From positions 496,001-560,000 of the forward strand of contig NZ_BNGS01000003.1 of the NCBI RefSeq assembly GCF_014905555.1: DNA of 64,000 bases, written 5' to 3'. Shown piece after piece: positions 35,229 to 42,971 of the stretch. The stretch comes from Streptomyces sp. Y2F8-2. GTDB lineage: Bacteria; Actinomycetota; Actinomycetes; Streptomycetales; Streptomycetaceae. A model generated the notes under the pieces. It made no database searches. It saw only the letters and a program-made list of their open reading frames with translations, and had not been told where the DNA came from. The position numbers and the translations under genes are program-made. Every line of letters begins with the position of its first letter. Within the stretch, counting starts at the first letter, position 1.

Positions 35229-35610
35229 TCGCCCCCGCCGCCCCTGCCCGTCCCGCCCCTGGAGTTCCGCCCCAAGCCCCCTGTCCGGGCCGGAGGACGC
35301 GGCCTCACGTCCAACCCCCCGCTGCCGACCCGACCGCATCGTCACCGGAGCCCAAGTCACCCGAGCAGGGGAAACCCCATCCGTACGAGCTGAACAGAGC
35401 CGGTTCCGTATCCCGGCGCGCGGGTAGCCAATCAGCCCAAATCCCCCCACCCCCGCCCCCATTGACACCCACAAACCCAAACCAACCCGCTGACACCCGT
35501 TGGCCGCCCCCGCCCGCTCCGGCGGTAGGCTTCGGCTTCGGGGACCGCCATTTGACGGGGATCGCGCACGACCGCGCCTGTCTGATCCGCACGGAGGGGC
35601 TGACAATCAC

Positions 35611-36384
35611 GTGAACCTGCGCGACAAGCTGCGCGGCCTGCTCGTCAGGCTGTACGCACGCCGGGTGGAAGGCCACCTGGACCACGCTCAGGTGCCCAAG
35701 CACATCGGCGTCATCATGGACGGCAACCGACGCTGGGCGAAGGCCGCGGGATCGACCACCGCGCAGGGGCACCAGGCCGGAGCCGACAAGATCGAGGAGT
35801 TCCTCGGCTGGTGCGCCGAGACGGACGTCGAGGTCGTCACCCTCTGGCTGCTGTCCACGGACAACTTCGACCGGCCGAAGGAGGAGCTGGTCCCGCTCCT
35901 GAAGATCATTGAGGACGTCGTCCGCTCCCTCGCCGCCGACGGCCGCTGGCGTGTGCACCACGTCGGCGCGCTCGACCTGCTGCCCGCGCAGATGCAGACC
36001 GTCCTCAAGGAGGCCGAGGAGGCCACCGCGCACGTCGACGGGATACTCGTCAACGTCGCCATCGGCTACGGCGGCCGTCAGGAGATCGCCGACGCCGTAC
36101 GCTCGATGCTCCTCGACGCCCATGAGAAGGGCACCTCGATGGAGGACCTCGCCGAGTCCGTCGACATCGACATGATCGGCCGGCACCTCTATACGAGTGA
36201 CCAGCCCGACCCCGATCTGGTGATTCGTACGAGCGGCGAGCAGCGTCTGTCGGGATTCATGCTGTGGCAGACGGCCCATTCCGAGTACTACTTCTGCGAA
36301 GTCTTCTGGCCGGCCTTCCGGAAGGTCGACTTCCTGCGCGCACTGCGTGACTACGCGGCGCGGCACCGCCGCTACGGGGGCTAG
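35611..36384 (+). CDS. uppS: Isoprenyl transferase (undecaprenyl diphosphate synthase type)
   Basis: A 257-residue cis-prenyltransferase condensing isopentenyl units onto an allylic diphosphate to form the polyprenyl carrier for peptidoglycan and wall polymers. Signature GVIMDGNRRWAKAAG near residue 33 (catalytic Asp) and the C-terminal LVIRTSGEQRLSGFMLWQ with EYYFCEVFWPAF. GTG start at 35611; GGAGGGG lies ten bases upstream. Actinobacteria have several such enzymes, so chain length is uncertain. Confidence 0.92.
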   Translation: MNLRDKLRGLLVRLYARRVEGHLDHAQVPKHIGVIMDGNRRWAKAAGSTTAQGHQAGADKIEEFLGWCAETDVEVVTLWLLSTDNFDRPKEELVPLLKIIEDVVRSLAADGRWRVHHVGALDLLPAQMQTVLKEAEEATAHVDGILVNVAIGYGGRQEIADAVRSMLLDAHEKGTSMEDLAESVDIDMIGRHLYTSDQPDPDLVIRTSGEQRLSGFMLWQTAHSEYYFCEVFWPAFRKVDFLRALRDYAARHRRYGG

Positions 36385-36530
36385 GACATCCCGCGCGCCG
36401 GCCATCGGCACCCGCGCGCCGCCCCTGGCGTCACCCGCCCGGGCGACGGGATGTAACAAGGAGTTCACCGGGGCGCCGTCATATGCCGTGGCATGGCGGC
36501 GCATTTTCGAGGGCATAAGCCAGACAGGTC

Positions 36531-36581
36531 GACACCCGAACCACGGGTGTCGTATCTCAGCGGACGGCACGGGGCCGTCCG
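36531..36581. terminator. Twin hairpins between uppS and the PhoH gene
   Basis: GACACCCG AACCA CGGGTGTC (36531-36551) and CGGACGGC ACGGG GCCGTCCG (36561-36581): two 8-bp perfect stems with five-base loops. They sit mid-way in the 347-base gap 36385-36731, so they could terminate uppS or fold in the leader of the next gene. Nothing else was seen in the gap. Confidence 0.5.
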
Positions 36582-36731
36582 CCCGGGAGGCCCTTTGCAC
36601 CAGCCCGACCGTGCGGTCACAGCACGGACGCAGACGCGGAGGGCCGGTCCTCGGCCCGTGCATCGCGGCCGACGACCGGTCCAGCTCCGCCTCGTCGCTC
36701 CCCGACCTCATCCGAGGGGGTACGTCCTTCC

Positions 36732-38057
36732 GTGGTGACCAGCACAAAGCGCCCCAAGCCAGACCGGCGCACCTACGTTCTCGACACCAGCGTCCTGCTG
36801 GCCGACCCCAATGCCATGACCCGCTTCGAGGAGCACGAGGTCGTGCTTCCGATCGTCGTGGTCACGGAGCTGGAGGCCAAGCGGCACCATCCCGAACTCG
36901 GCTACTTCGCCCGGCAGGCCCTGCGCCACCTGGACGACTACCGCGTACGGCACGGCCGGCTCGACGCCCCCATCCCGATCGGGGACCTCGGCGGAACCGT
37001 CCGGGTGGAGCTCAACCACTCGGACCCCAGCGTTCTGCCCACCGGCTACCGCCTCGGGGACAACGACTCCCGCATCCTCGCGGTCGCCCGCAACCTGCAG
37101 GCGGAGGGGTTCGACGTCACCGTCGTGTCGAAGGACCTGCCGCTGCGGATCAAGGCGTCCTCGGTCGGCCTCCTCGCCGAGGAGTACCGCGCGGAACTGG
37201 CCATCACGGACTCCTCCGGCTGGACCGGGATGTCCGAACTGACCCTGTCCGCCGAACAGGTGGACATCCTCTTCGAGGACGGCCACCTGCACGTCCCCGA
37301 AGCGGCCGACCTGCCCGTGCACACCGGTCTGACCATCCAGTCGGAACGGGGCAAGGCACTCGGCCGGGTCACGGCGGAGGGTGACGTCCGCCTGGTGCGC
37401 GGGGACCGGGAGGCGTTCGGCATCAAGGGGCGCAGCGCCGAGCAGCGGATCGCGCTCGACCTGCTGCTCGACCCGGACGTCGGGATCGTGTCGATGGGCG
37501 GCCGGGCCGGCACCGGCAAGTCGGCGCTCGCGCTGTGCGCCGGACTGGAGGCCGTGCTGGAGCGGCGGCAGCACCAGAAGGTGATGGTCTTCCGCCCGCT
37601 GTACGCGGTGGGCGGGCAGGAGCTCGGCTACCTGCCGGGCACCGAGGCCGAGAAGATGAGCCCCTGGGCGCAGGCGGTCTTCGACACCCTCTCCGCGGTC
37701 ACCACCCGCGAGGTCATCGAGGAGATCACCGCGCGCGGGATGCTGGAGGTCCTCCCGCTCACCCATATCCGCGGCCGCTCGCTGCACGACGCGTTCGTGA
37801 TCGTGGACGAGGCGCAGTCACTCGAACGGAACGTACTGCTGACCGTTCTGTCCCGCATCGGCGCCAATTCGCGGGTCGTTCTGACCCATGATGTGGCGCA
37901 AAGGGACAATCTGCGCGTCGGGCGATATGACGGAGTCGTCGCCGTGGTGGAGAAACTGAAGGGGCATCCGCTCTTCGCGCATGTCACGCTCACCCGGTCC
38001 GAGAGGTCCCAGATCGCTGCCCTTGTGACCGAAATGCTCGAGGACGGGCAGATCTGA
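36732..38057 (+). CDS. PIN-PhoH fusion ATPase/ribonuclease
   Basis: A 441-residue protein with an N-terminal PIN RNase-like domain ([13 protein letters not shown], acidic residues also in [10 protein letters not shown] and [12 protein letters not shown], about 1-150). A PhoH P-loop ATPase follows: Walker [14 protein letters not shown] near 259, Walker [10 protein letters not shown] near 356. Relatives (YlaK/PhoH2 type) couple RNA unwinding and cleavage. GTG start at 36732 (or 36735) with a GAGGGGG run upstream. Monocistronic with hairpins on both sides. Confidence 0.92.
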   Translation: MVTSTKRPKPDRRTYVLDTSVLLADPNAMTRFEEHEVVLPIVVVTELEAKRHHPELGYFARQALRHLDDYRVRHGRLDAPIPIGDLGGTVRVELNHSDPSVLPTGYRLGDNDSRILAVARNLQAEGFDVTVVSKDLPLRIKASSVGLLAEEYRAELAITDSSGWTGMSELTLSAEQVDILFEDGHLHVPEAADLPVHTGLTIQSERGKALGRVTAEGDVRLVRGDREAFGIKGRSAEQRIALDLLLDPDVGIVSMGGRAGTGKSALALCAGLEAVLERRQHQKVMVFRPLYAVGGQELGYLPGTEAEKMSPWAQAVFDTLSAVTTREVIEEITARGMLEVLPLTHIRGRSLHDAFVIVDEAQSLERNVLLTVLSRIGANSRVVLTHDVAQRDNLRVGRYDGVVAVVEKLKGHPLFAHVTLTRSERSQIAALVTEMLEDGQI

Positions 38058-38067
38058 CCCAAGTGTT

Positions 38068-38094
38068 CAACATGGGATAGCTACCCATGAGTTG
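38068..38094 (+). terminator. Terminator after the PhoH gene
   Basis: CAACATGGG ATAGCTA CCCAT GA GTTG: a nine-base-pair stem with a two-base bulge, beginning 11 bases after the stop. Confidence 0.55.
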
Positions 38095-38469
38095 GCGCCG
38101 TCCGGCAAAGGCGTAGAGCCTAGCCGGGCGGCGCTGTCATGTGCGGGAGATCCCGAGAATTGCGGGGTCCAAACGGGATGTGAGCTTTCACACTCATCTC
38201 GGAATTGCAACGCGGCGCCGGATTGCGGCAGAGTCTCGTTCCTGTCAGGCCCCGCATACGACACAGTTGTACCCCCAGCGGTACGACGCCACAGGAACAC
38301 CAACTGCATAGAGCCGTCGTATGCCGCCCGAGCACCACGCGGCGCTCCCTCAGCGGGAGTCGCCCACCGGGCCCGTGCCTCCCGTGACCCCGCAGGTGGG
38401 AGGCCAGTGTCAGGGGCACGATCGCGTCCGCCAGGGTCACCGAAGCGGGCGATGCTGGAAGGAAACCGT
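38095..38469 (+). promoter_or_regulatory. Long leader/promoter of the transglycosylase-like gene
   Basis: About 375 bases with no gene. GGAAC at 38294-38298 followed after 17 bases by GTCGT (38316) resembles an ECF sigma-E type promoter, which would fit a cell-wall enzyme. A GTGAG CTTT CACAC hairpin lies near 38181. The conserved core of the ydaO (c-di-AMP) riboswitch, frequent before such genes, is not present. Confidence 0.35.
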
Positions 38470-39162
38470 GTGAGCCCGATCTCGGTCCGGGGATTCGCAG
38501 TGGCCTCGGCCACGGCGGTCACCGCTGTCGGAAGCGTCGTCGGAGTCGCCTCGGGCAGCACTGCCCAGACGAACGACGCCGAGGCGACCGCAGCCGACTC
38601 GACGCTCCTCGCCGACATACCCGCCGGTCAGCAGGCCCAGGTTCAGACGGCGTCGCTGACGCAGCAGGCGGACGCGCAGGCCATCGCCGCGGACACGCTC
38701 GCCAAGAAGGACGCCGAGGAAGCGGCCCGCAAGCAGGCGGCCGCGGACGCGATCGCCAAGCAGAAGGCGGCGCAGCAGGCCGAAGAGGCAGCCAAGGCGC
38801 GCAAGGCGGCGGAGGCCGCCAGCCGCAGCGCGAGCCGTGACGCCTCCAGCTTCGCGGTCCAGAGCTCGTACACCGTCGCGCAGATCCAGGCGATGGCGCG
38901 TCAGATGGTGGCGGCCGACCAGTTCCAGTGCTTCAGCAACATCGTGAACCACGAGTCCAGCTGGAACTACCAGGCGGTCAACGCCTCCTCCGGTGCCTAC
39001 GGCCTCTTCCAGGCGCTGCCGGCCGGCAAGTACGCCTCCGCCGGCGCCGACTGGCGGACCAACCCGGCCACCCAGATCAAGTGGGGCCTCAACTACATGG
39101 ACAGCCGCTACGGCAGCCCCTGCCAGGCGTGGTCCTTCTGGCAGGCCAACAGCTGGTACTGA
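38470..39162 (+). CDS. Secreted transglycosylase-like protein
   Basis: A 230-residue exported protein. Signal region VRGFAVASATAVTAVGSVVG, then a ~75-residue Ala/Lys/Glu/Gln coiled-coil (KKDAEEAARKQAAADAIAKQ). A compact C-terminal lysozyme-like domain follows: CFSNIVNHESSWNYQAVNAS with probable catalytic Glu, SSGAYGLFQALPAGKYASAG and the final CQAWSFWQANSWY. Muralytic activity on peptidoglycan is inferred. GTG 38470 chosen because GGAAGGA lies six bases upstream; an ATG at 38452 precedes it. Confidence 0.85.
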   Translation: MSPISVRGFAVASATAVTAVGSVVGVASGSTAQTNDAEATAADSTLLADIPAGQQAQVQTASLTQQADAQAIAADTLAKKDAEEAARKQAAADAIAKQKAAQQAEEAAKARKAAEAASRSASRDASSFAVQSSYTVAQIQAMARQMVAADQFQCFSNIVNHESSWNYQAVNASSGAYGLFQALPAGKYASAGADWRTNPATQIKWGLNYMDSRYGSPCQAWSFWQANSWY

Positions 39163-39198
39163 GCCGCCGGTCCCGCCCGCCTGCGGCACTCAACCCTG

Positions 39199-39232
39199 CA
39201 CAGCCTCTCACCGTCTATGGGTGAGGGGCTGC
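39199..39232 (+). terminator. Terminator after the transglycosylase-like gene
   Basis: AGCC T CTCACC / GGTGAG G GGCT stem around a GTCTAT loop, 37 bases after the stop. Confidence 0.6.
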
Positions 39233-39335
39233 GGCCGTCTCAGGGACCGCCGCCCCCACCATGTACGGTCGGAACCGACGACTCCAGGGGGGAGTGGTGG
39301 GGAGCACCCGGAGAAGCGGGGGAAGAGGACGGATC

Positions 39336-40727
39336 ATGTCGCGAGTTCCAGGGTGGCTGGGTCGGCTCGGGGCCGGGCTGACCGAGATCAGCGAGCGCCT
39401 GGACGAGCGCCGCGCCGAGGTGGAGAAGGAGCACGCCGAGCCCGGACCGTCACGCCCCGCCCCGGACGTGCCCCCGCCGCCCGTCGCACCGCCACCGCCG
39501 GTGCCCGGCGGACGCCGCCCCGATCCCGCCCAGGCCGTGCCCTGGGGCGTACGGGTGGCGGCCGAGGCCGGCTGGCGGCTCCTGGTGCTCGCGGGCACGG
39601 TGTGGGTGCTGATGAGGGTCATCAGCACCGTGCAGCTGGTGGTGTTCGCCTTCGTCATCGCGCTGTTGATGACCGCACTGCTCCAGCCGACGGTCGCCCG
39701 GCTGAAACGCCGCGGTGTACCACGCGGACCGGCCACCGCGCTCACCGTGATCCTGGGCTTCGTCCTGCTGGGCCTGCTCGGCTGGTTCGTGACGTGGCAG
39801 GTCGTGGAGAACATCGACGCGCTGTCCACCCAGATCCAGAACGGCATCGACGACCTGCGCAACTGGCTGCTGAAGAGCCCCTTCCACGTCACCGACAAGC
39901 AGATCAACCAGATCGCCAAGAACCTCCGCGAGGCGATCGGCGCCAACACGGACCAGATAACGTCCGCGGGCCTGGAGGGCGTTCAGGTCATCGTCGAGGC
40001 TCTGACCGGCATCCTGCTGGTGTTCTTCTCGACGCTCTTCCTGCTCTACGACGGCGAGCGCATCTGGCAGTGGTTCCTGAAGCTGGTGCCCGCCGCAGCC
40101 CGCCCGGGTGTGGCCGGCGCCGGCCCGCGCGCCTGGCGCACCCTCACGGCCTACGTCCGGGGCACGGTCCTGGTCGCCCTCATCGACGCCATCTTCATCG
40201 GCATCGGCATCTACTTCCTCAACGTGCCGATGGCCGTCCCCCTGGCCGTCTTCATCTTCCTGTTCTCCTTCGTCCCCCTGGTGGGCGCCGTCGCCTCCGG
40301 CGCGCTGGCGGTGATCGTGGCGCTGGTGACGCACGGCGTCTTCACCGCGGTGATGACCCTCGTGGTCGTCCTCGCGGTCCAGCAGATCGAGGGCCACATC
40401 CTCCAGCCGTTCATCCTCGGCCGCGCGGTCCGCGTCCACCCCCTCGCCGTGGTCCTGACGGTCGCGGCCGGCGGCATGGTGGCCGGCATCGGCGGCGCCG
40501 TGGTGGCGGTACCGCTGGTGGCGGTGACGAACACGGTGGTGGGCTACCTGCGGTCCTACGCCGCCGAACAGGCTTTCGGTGACGCCGGTCGGCAGCAACC
40601 GGCCCGACCGGAGGCACCTGCTGTCAGGGAGATCGAGGACGAAGTCGTTCCGGCCGGAGAGGCGTCTGGGGGCGCAGCCCCCGGGGACGGCTACGACAAC
40701 GCCGAGGGCCCCGCCCACCAAGGGTGA
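39336..40727 (+). CDS. AI-2E family permease-like membrane protein
   Basis: A 463-residue membrane protein with seven or eight spans: Pro-rich cytosolic N-terminus, paired spans (VLAGTVWVLMRVISTVQLVV...), a periplasmic-type helical region, and the conserved family core FIFLFSFVPLVGAVASGALA with VQQIEGHILQPFILGRAVRVHPLAV-like tail (split here to conserved parts). Relatives include AI-2 exporters and Na+/H+ antiporters; substrate here unknown. ATG 39336 after AGAGGA. Confidence 0.88.
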   Translation: MSRVPGWLGRLGAGLTEISERLDERRAEVEKEHAEPGPSRPAPDVPPPPVAPPPPVPGGRRPDPAQAVPWGVRVAAEAGWRLLVLAGTVWVLMRVISTVQLVVFAFVIALLMTALLQPTVARLKRRGVPRGPATALTVILGFVLLGLLGWFVTWQVVENIDALSTQIQNGIDDLRNWLLKSPFHVTDKQINQIAKNLREAIGANTDQITSAGLEGVQVIVEALTGILLVFFSTLFLLYDGERIWQWFLKLVPAAARPGVAGAGPRAWRTLTAYVRGTVLVALIDAIFIGIGIYFLNVPMAVPLAVFIFLFSFVPLVGAVASGALAVIVALVTHGVFTAVMTLVVVLAVQQIEGHILQPFILGRAVRVHPLAVVLTVAAGGMVAGIGGAVVAVPLVAVTNTVVGYLRSYAAEQAFGDAGRQQPARPEAPAVREIEDEVVPAGEASGGAAPGDGYDNAEGPAHQG

Positions 40728-40739
40728 GCGAGGCCCTCG
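40703..40739. terminator. Hairpin between AI-2E permease and ahpD genes
   Basis: CGAGGGCC (40703-40710) with GGCCCTCG (40732-40739), 21-base loop. It overlaps the permease stop and lies just beyond the ahpD stop on the other strand. Confidence 0.5.
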
Positions 40740-40748
40740 ACGGCCGGA

Positions 40749-41282
40749 TCACTCGGAGAGGACCGCCTCCGCGTCCAGCGTCACACCGACCGCCTGGACG
40801 ACAGACGCGATCTTGAAGGCCTCCTGGACGACCTCACGCTCGACGCCCGCCTTGCGCAGCACCTGCTCGTGCGAGTCCAGGCACATCCCGCAGCCGTTGA
40901 TCGCCGACACCGCGAACGACCACAGCTCGAAGTCGACCTTGTCGACCCCGGGGTTGCCGATGACGTTCATCCGCAGTCCCGCCCGCAGGCTGCCGTACTC
41001 GTGGTCCGACAGCAGGTGCCGCGTGCGGTAGAAGACGTTGTTCATCGCCATGACGGCCGCCGCGGACTTCGCGGCGGTGTACGCCTCCGGCGAGAGGTTC
41101 GCCTTCGCCTCCGGCTCCAGCTCGCGCAGCACGATCGCCGAGCGCGACGCGATCGCCGTCGCCAGCACCGTGCCCCACAGCTGCTGCGCCGGCAGCTCGG
41201 AGTTGCCGATGACCGAGCCCAGGTTGAGCTTCAGGTCCTTGGCGTAGTCCGGCAGGGCGGACTTCAGGGAGTCGAGGGACAT
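40749..41282 (-). CDS. ahpD: Alkyl hydroperoxide reductase AhpD
   Basis: A 177-residue AhpD-type disulfide reductase that recharges AhpC using the lipoamide chain in actinobacteria. The CxxC active site with proton-relay residues is in [11 protein letters not shown]. Three bases after the ahpC stop; cotranscribed and under OxyR control in relatives. Confidence 0.96.
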   Translation of the reverse strand: MSLDSLKSALPDYAKDLKLNLGSVIGNSELPAQQLWGTVLATAIASRSAIVLRELEPEAKANLSPEAYTAAKSAAAVMAMNNVFYRTRHLLSDHEYGSLRAGLRMNVIGNPGVDKVDFELWSFAVSAINGCGMCLDSHEQVLRKAGVEREVVQEAFKIASVVQAVGVTLDAEAVLSE

Positions 41283-41285
41283 ACG

Positions 41286-41840
41286 TCACTCACCAGCCAG
41301 CAGCTTGACCGGGTCGAGGGTCTCCTCGCCCTTGTTCCAGTTGCACGGGCACAGCTCGTCGGTCTGCAGGGCGTCCAGAACCCGCAGGACCTCCTTGGGG
41401 TTACGGCCCACGGAGCCCGCCGTCACCATGGTGAACTGGATCTCGTTGTTCGGGTCGACGACGAAGACGGCACGCTGCGCGAAGCCGTCCTCACCCTCGA
41501 TGCCCAGCGCGCGCATCAGCTCGTGCTTGGAGTCGGCCATCATCGGGAACGGCAGCTCGCGCAGGTCCGGGTGGTCCTTGCGCCAGGCGTGGTGCACGAA
41601 CTCGGAGTCGCCGGAGAACCCGAGGATCTGGGCGTCACGGTCGGCGAACTCGTCGTTCAGCTTGCCGAAGGCCGCGATCTCGGTCGGGCACACGAAGGTG
41701 AAGTCCTTGGGCCATGCGAAGACGATCTTCCACTTGCCCTCGTAGGTCTTGTGGTTGATCTGCTCGAACTCCTTGCCCTTCTCCAGCGAGACGCAGGCGG
41801 TCAGTTCGAACTCGGGGAACTTGTCACCGACAGTGAGCAC
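41286..41840 (-). CDS. ahpC: Peroxiredoxin AhpC
   Basis: A 184-residue typical 2-Cys peroxiredoxin reducing peroxides. Peroxidatic Cys in FTFVCPTEIAAF, resolving Cys in TDELCPCNW. GTG start at 41840 (MLTVGDKFPEFEL) with AAGGAGAG upstream. Divergent from oxyR, and first gene of the ahpC-ahpD operon. Confidence 0.96.
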   Translation of the reverse strand: MLTVGDKFPEFELTACVSLEKGKEFEQINHKTYEGKWKIVFAWPKDFTFVCPTEIAAFGKLNDEFADRDAQILGFSGDSEFVHHAWRKDHPDLRELPFPMMADSKHELMRALGIEGEDGFAQRAVFVVDPNNEIQFTMVTAGSVGRNPKEVLRVLDALQTDELCPCNWNKGEETLDPVKLLAGE

Positions 41841-41935
41841 ATGCTCTCCTTGCAGCACAGAAGCACCTCGAGCGCAAGGTGCTTCTCATGGGTTGGACTG
41901 TTCCGATGCTGGCACAGGGTGCATTGATTAGGGAA

Positions 41936-41972
41936 ATAGCTACACTCGGTCGTGTTGATCGGTGTCGGCTAT
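41936..41972. promoter_or_regulatory. Candidate OxyR operator between ahpC and oxyR
   Basis: An interrupted dyad in the 152-base divergent promoter: ATAGC T ACAC ... GTGT CG GCTAT (arms 41936-41945 and 41962-41972). Size and spacing suit a LysR-family tetramer. It lies 21 bases before the oxyR ATG. Assignment is by position and symmetry. Confidence 0.5.
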
Positions 41973-41992
41973 CAGTAACCGGGAGTAAGAGC

Positions 41993-42955
41993 ATGGCCGT
42001 GGGTGGGTCCAGGACCAACGGGCGCCGCCAGCCCACGCTCGCCCAGCTGCGCGCCTTCGCCGCCGTCGCCGAGCATCTCCACTTCCGGGACGCCGCCGCC
42101 GCGATCGGCATGAGCCAGCCCGCCCTCTCGGGGGCCGTCTCCGCCCTGGAGGAGGTCCTCGGCGTCACCCTGCTGGAGCGCACCACCCGCAAGGTGCTCC
42201 TGTCACCCGCCGGTGAGCGCCTCGCCGTACGGGCCAAGGCGGTGCTGGAGGAGGTCGGCGCGCTGATGGAGGAGGCCGAGGCCGTCCGCGCCCCCTTCAC
42301 CGGGGCGCTGCGGCTCGGCGTGATCCCGACGGTGGCACCGTACCTCCTGCCCACCGTCCTCAACCTCGTCCACGACCGCTATCCGCACCTCGACCTCCAG
42401 GTCCACGAGGAGCAGACCGCGAACCTGCTCGACGGGCTGACCACCGGCCGCCTCGACCTGCTGCTGCTCGCGGTCCCCCTCGGGGTCCCCGGCGTCATCG
42501 AACTGCCGCTCTTCGACGAGGACTTCGTCCTCGTCACCCCGCTCGACCACTGGCTCGGCGGCCGGGACGGGATTCCCCGCGAGGCGCTGCGCGAGCTGAA
42601 CCTGCTGCTTCTGGACGAGGGGCACTGCCTGCGCGACCAGGCCCTCGACATCTGCCGGGAGGCGGGTCGCGAGGACGCGCCCGTGACGACGACCGCGGCC
42701 GGCCTGTCCACCCTCGTGCAGCTGGTCGCGGGCGGCCTCGGCGTCACCCTGTTGCCGCGTACCGCGGTCGAGGTGGAGACCACCCGCAACGGCCGGCTCC
42801 TCACCGGCTACTTCGCGGATCCGGCCCCCACCCGGCGCGTCGCCTTCGCCATGCGCGCGGGCGCCGCACGGGGCCCGGAGTACGAGGAGCTGGCCGCGTC
42901 GCTGCGCGAGGCGCTCCGGCCGCTCCCCGTACGGGTGCTGGGACCCGGCGACTGA
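41993..42955 (+). CDS. oxyR: Hydrogen peroxide regulator OxyR
   Basis: A 320-residue LysR-family regulator: HTH in FRDAAAAIGMSQPALSGAVSALEE, and a regulatory domain with the redox region DEGHCLRDQALDICR holding the two cysteines that form the peroxide-sensing disulfide. Start MAVGGSRTNGRRQPTL after GGGAG. Activates ahpCD and itself in relatives. Confidence 0.95.
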   Translation: MAVGGSRTNGRRQPTLAQLRAFAAVAEHLHFRDAAAAIGMSQPALSGAVSALEEVLGVTLLERTTRKVLLSPAGERLAVRAKAVLEEVGALMEEAEAVRAPFTGALRLGVIPTVAPYLLPTVLNLVHDRYPHLDLQVHEEQTANLLDGLTTGRLDLLLLAVPLGVPGVIELPLFDEDFVLVTPLDHWLGGRDGIPREALRELNLLLLDEGHCLRDQALDICREAGREDAPVTTTAAGLSTLVQLVAGGLGVTLLPRTAVEVETTRNGRLLTGYFADPAPTRRVAFAMRAGAARGPEYEELAASLREALRPLPVRVLGPGD

Positions 42956-42971
42956 CCGGGCCCCGCACCGG

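Larger units (their letters stand above)
34841..35610. other. 770-base region without a convincing gene
   Basis: Between the DUF192 start and uppS. It contains a CCCTT ACG AAGGG mini-hairpin near 35092-35104, an intrinsic terminator at 35125-35159, a 19-bp tandem repeat at 35191-35228 and a C-rich stretch (35440-35520). Open frames through it are low-complexity Pro/Arg-rich and run over the repeat, so they are not credible. The uppS promoter should lie in the last 100 bases. Confidence 0.6.

Noticed and set aside
35066..35614. 182-residue plus-strand frame running into uppS
   Set aside because: Passes through an intrinsic terminator, a 19-bp duplication and a C-rich stretch; only the first few dozen codons might be real, and these are reported as a finding.
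38095..38469. ydaO-type c-di-AMP riboswitch before the transglycosylase-like gene
   Set aside because: The conserved GGGTGAAT-like and paired GGAGCCG core elements are missing.
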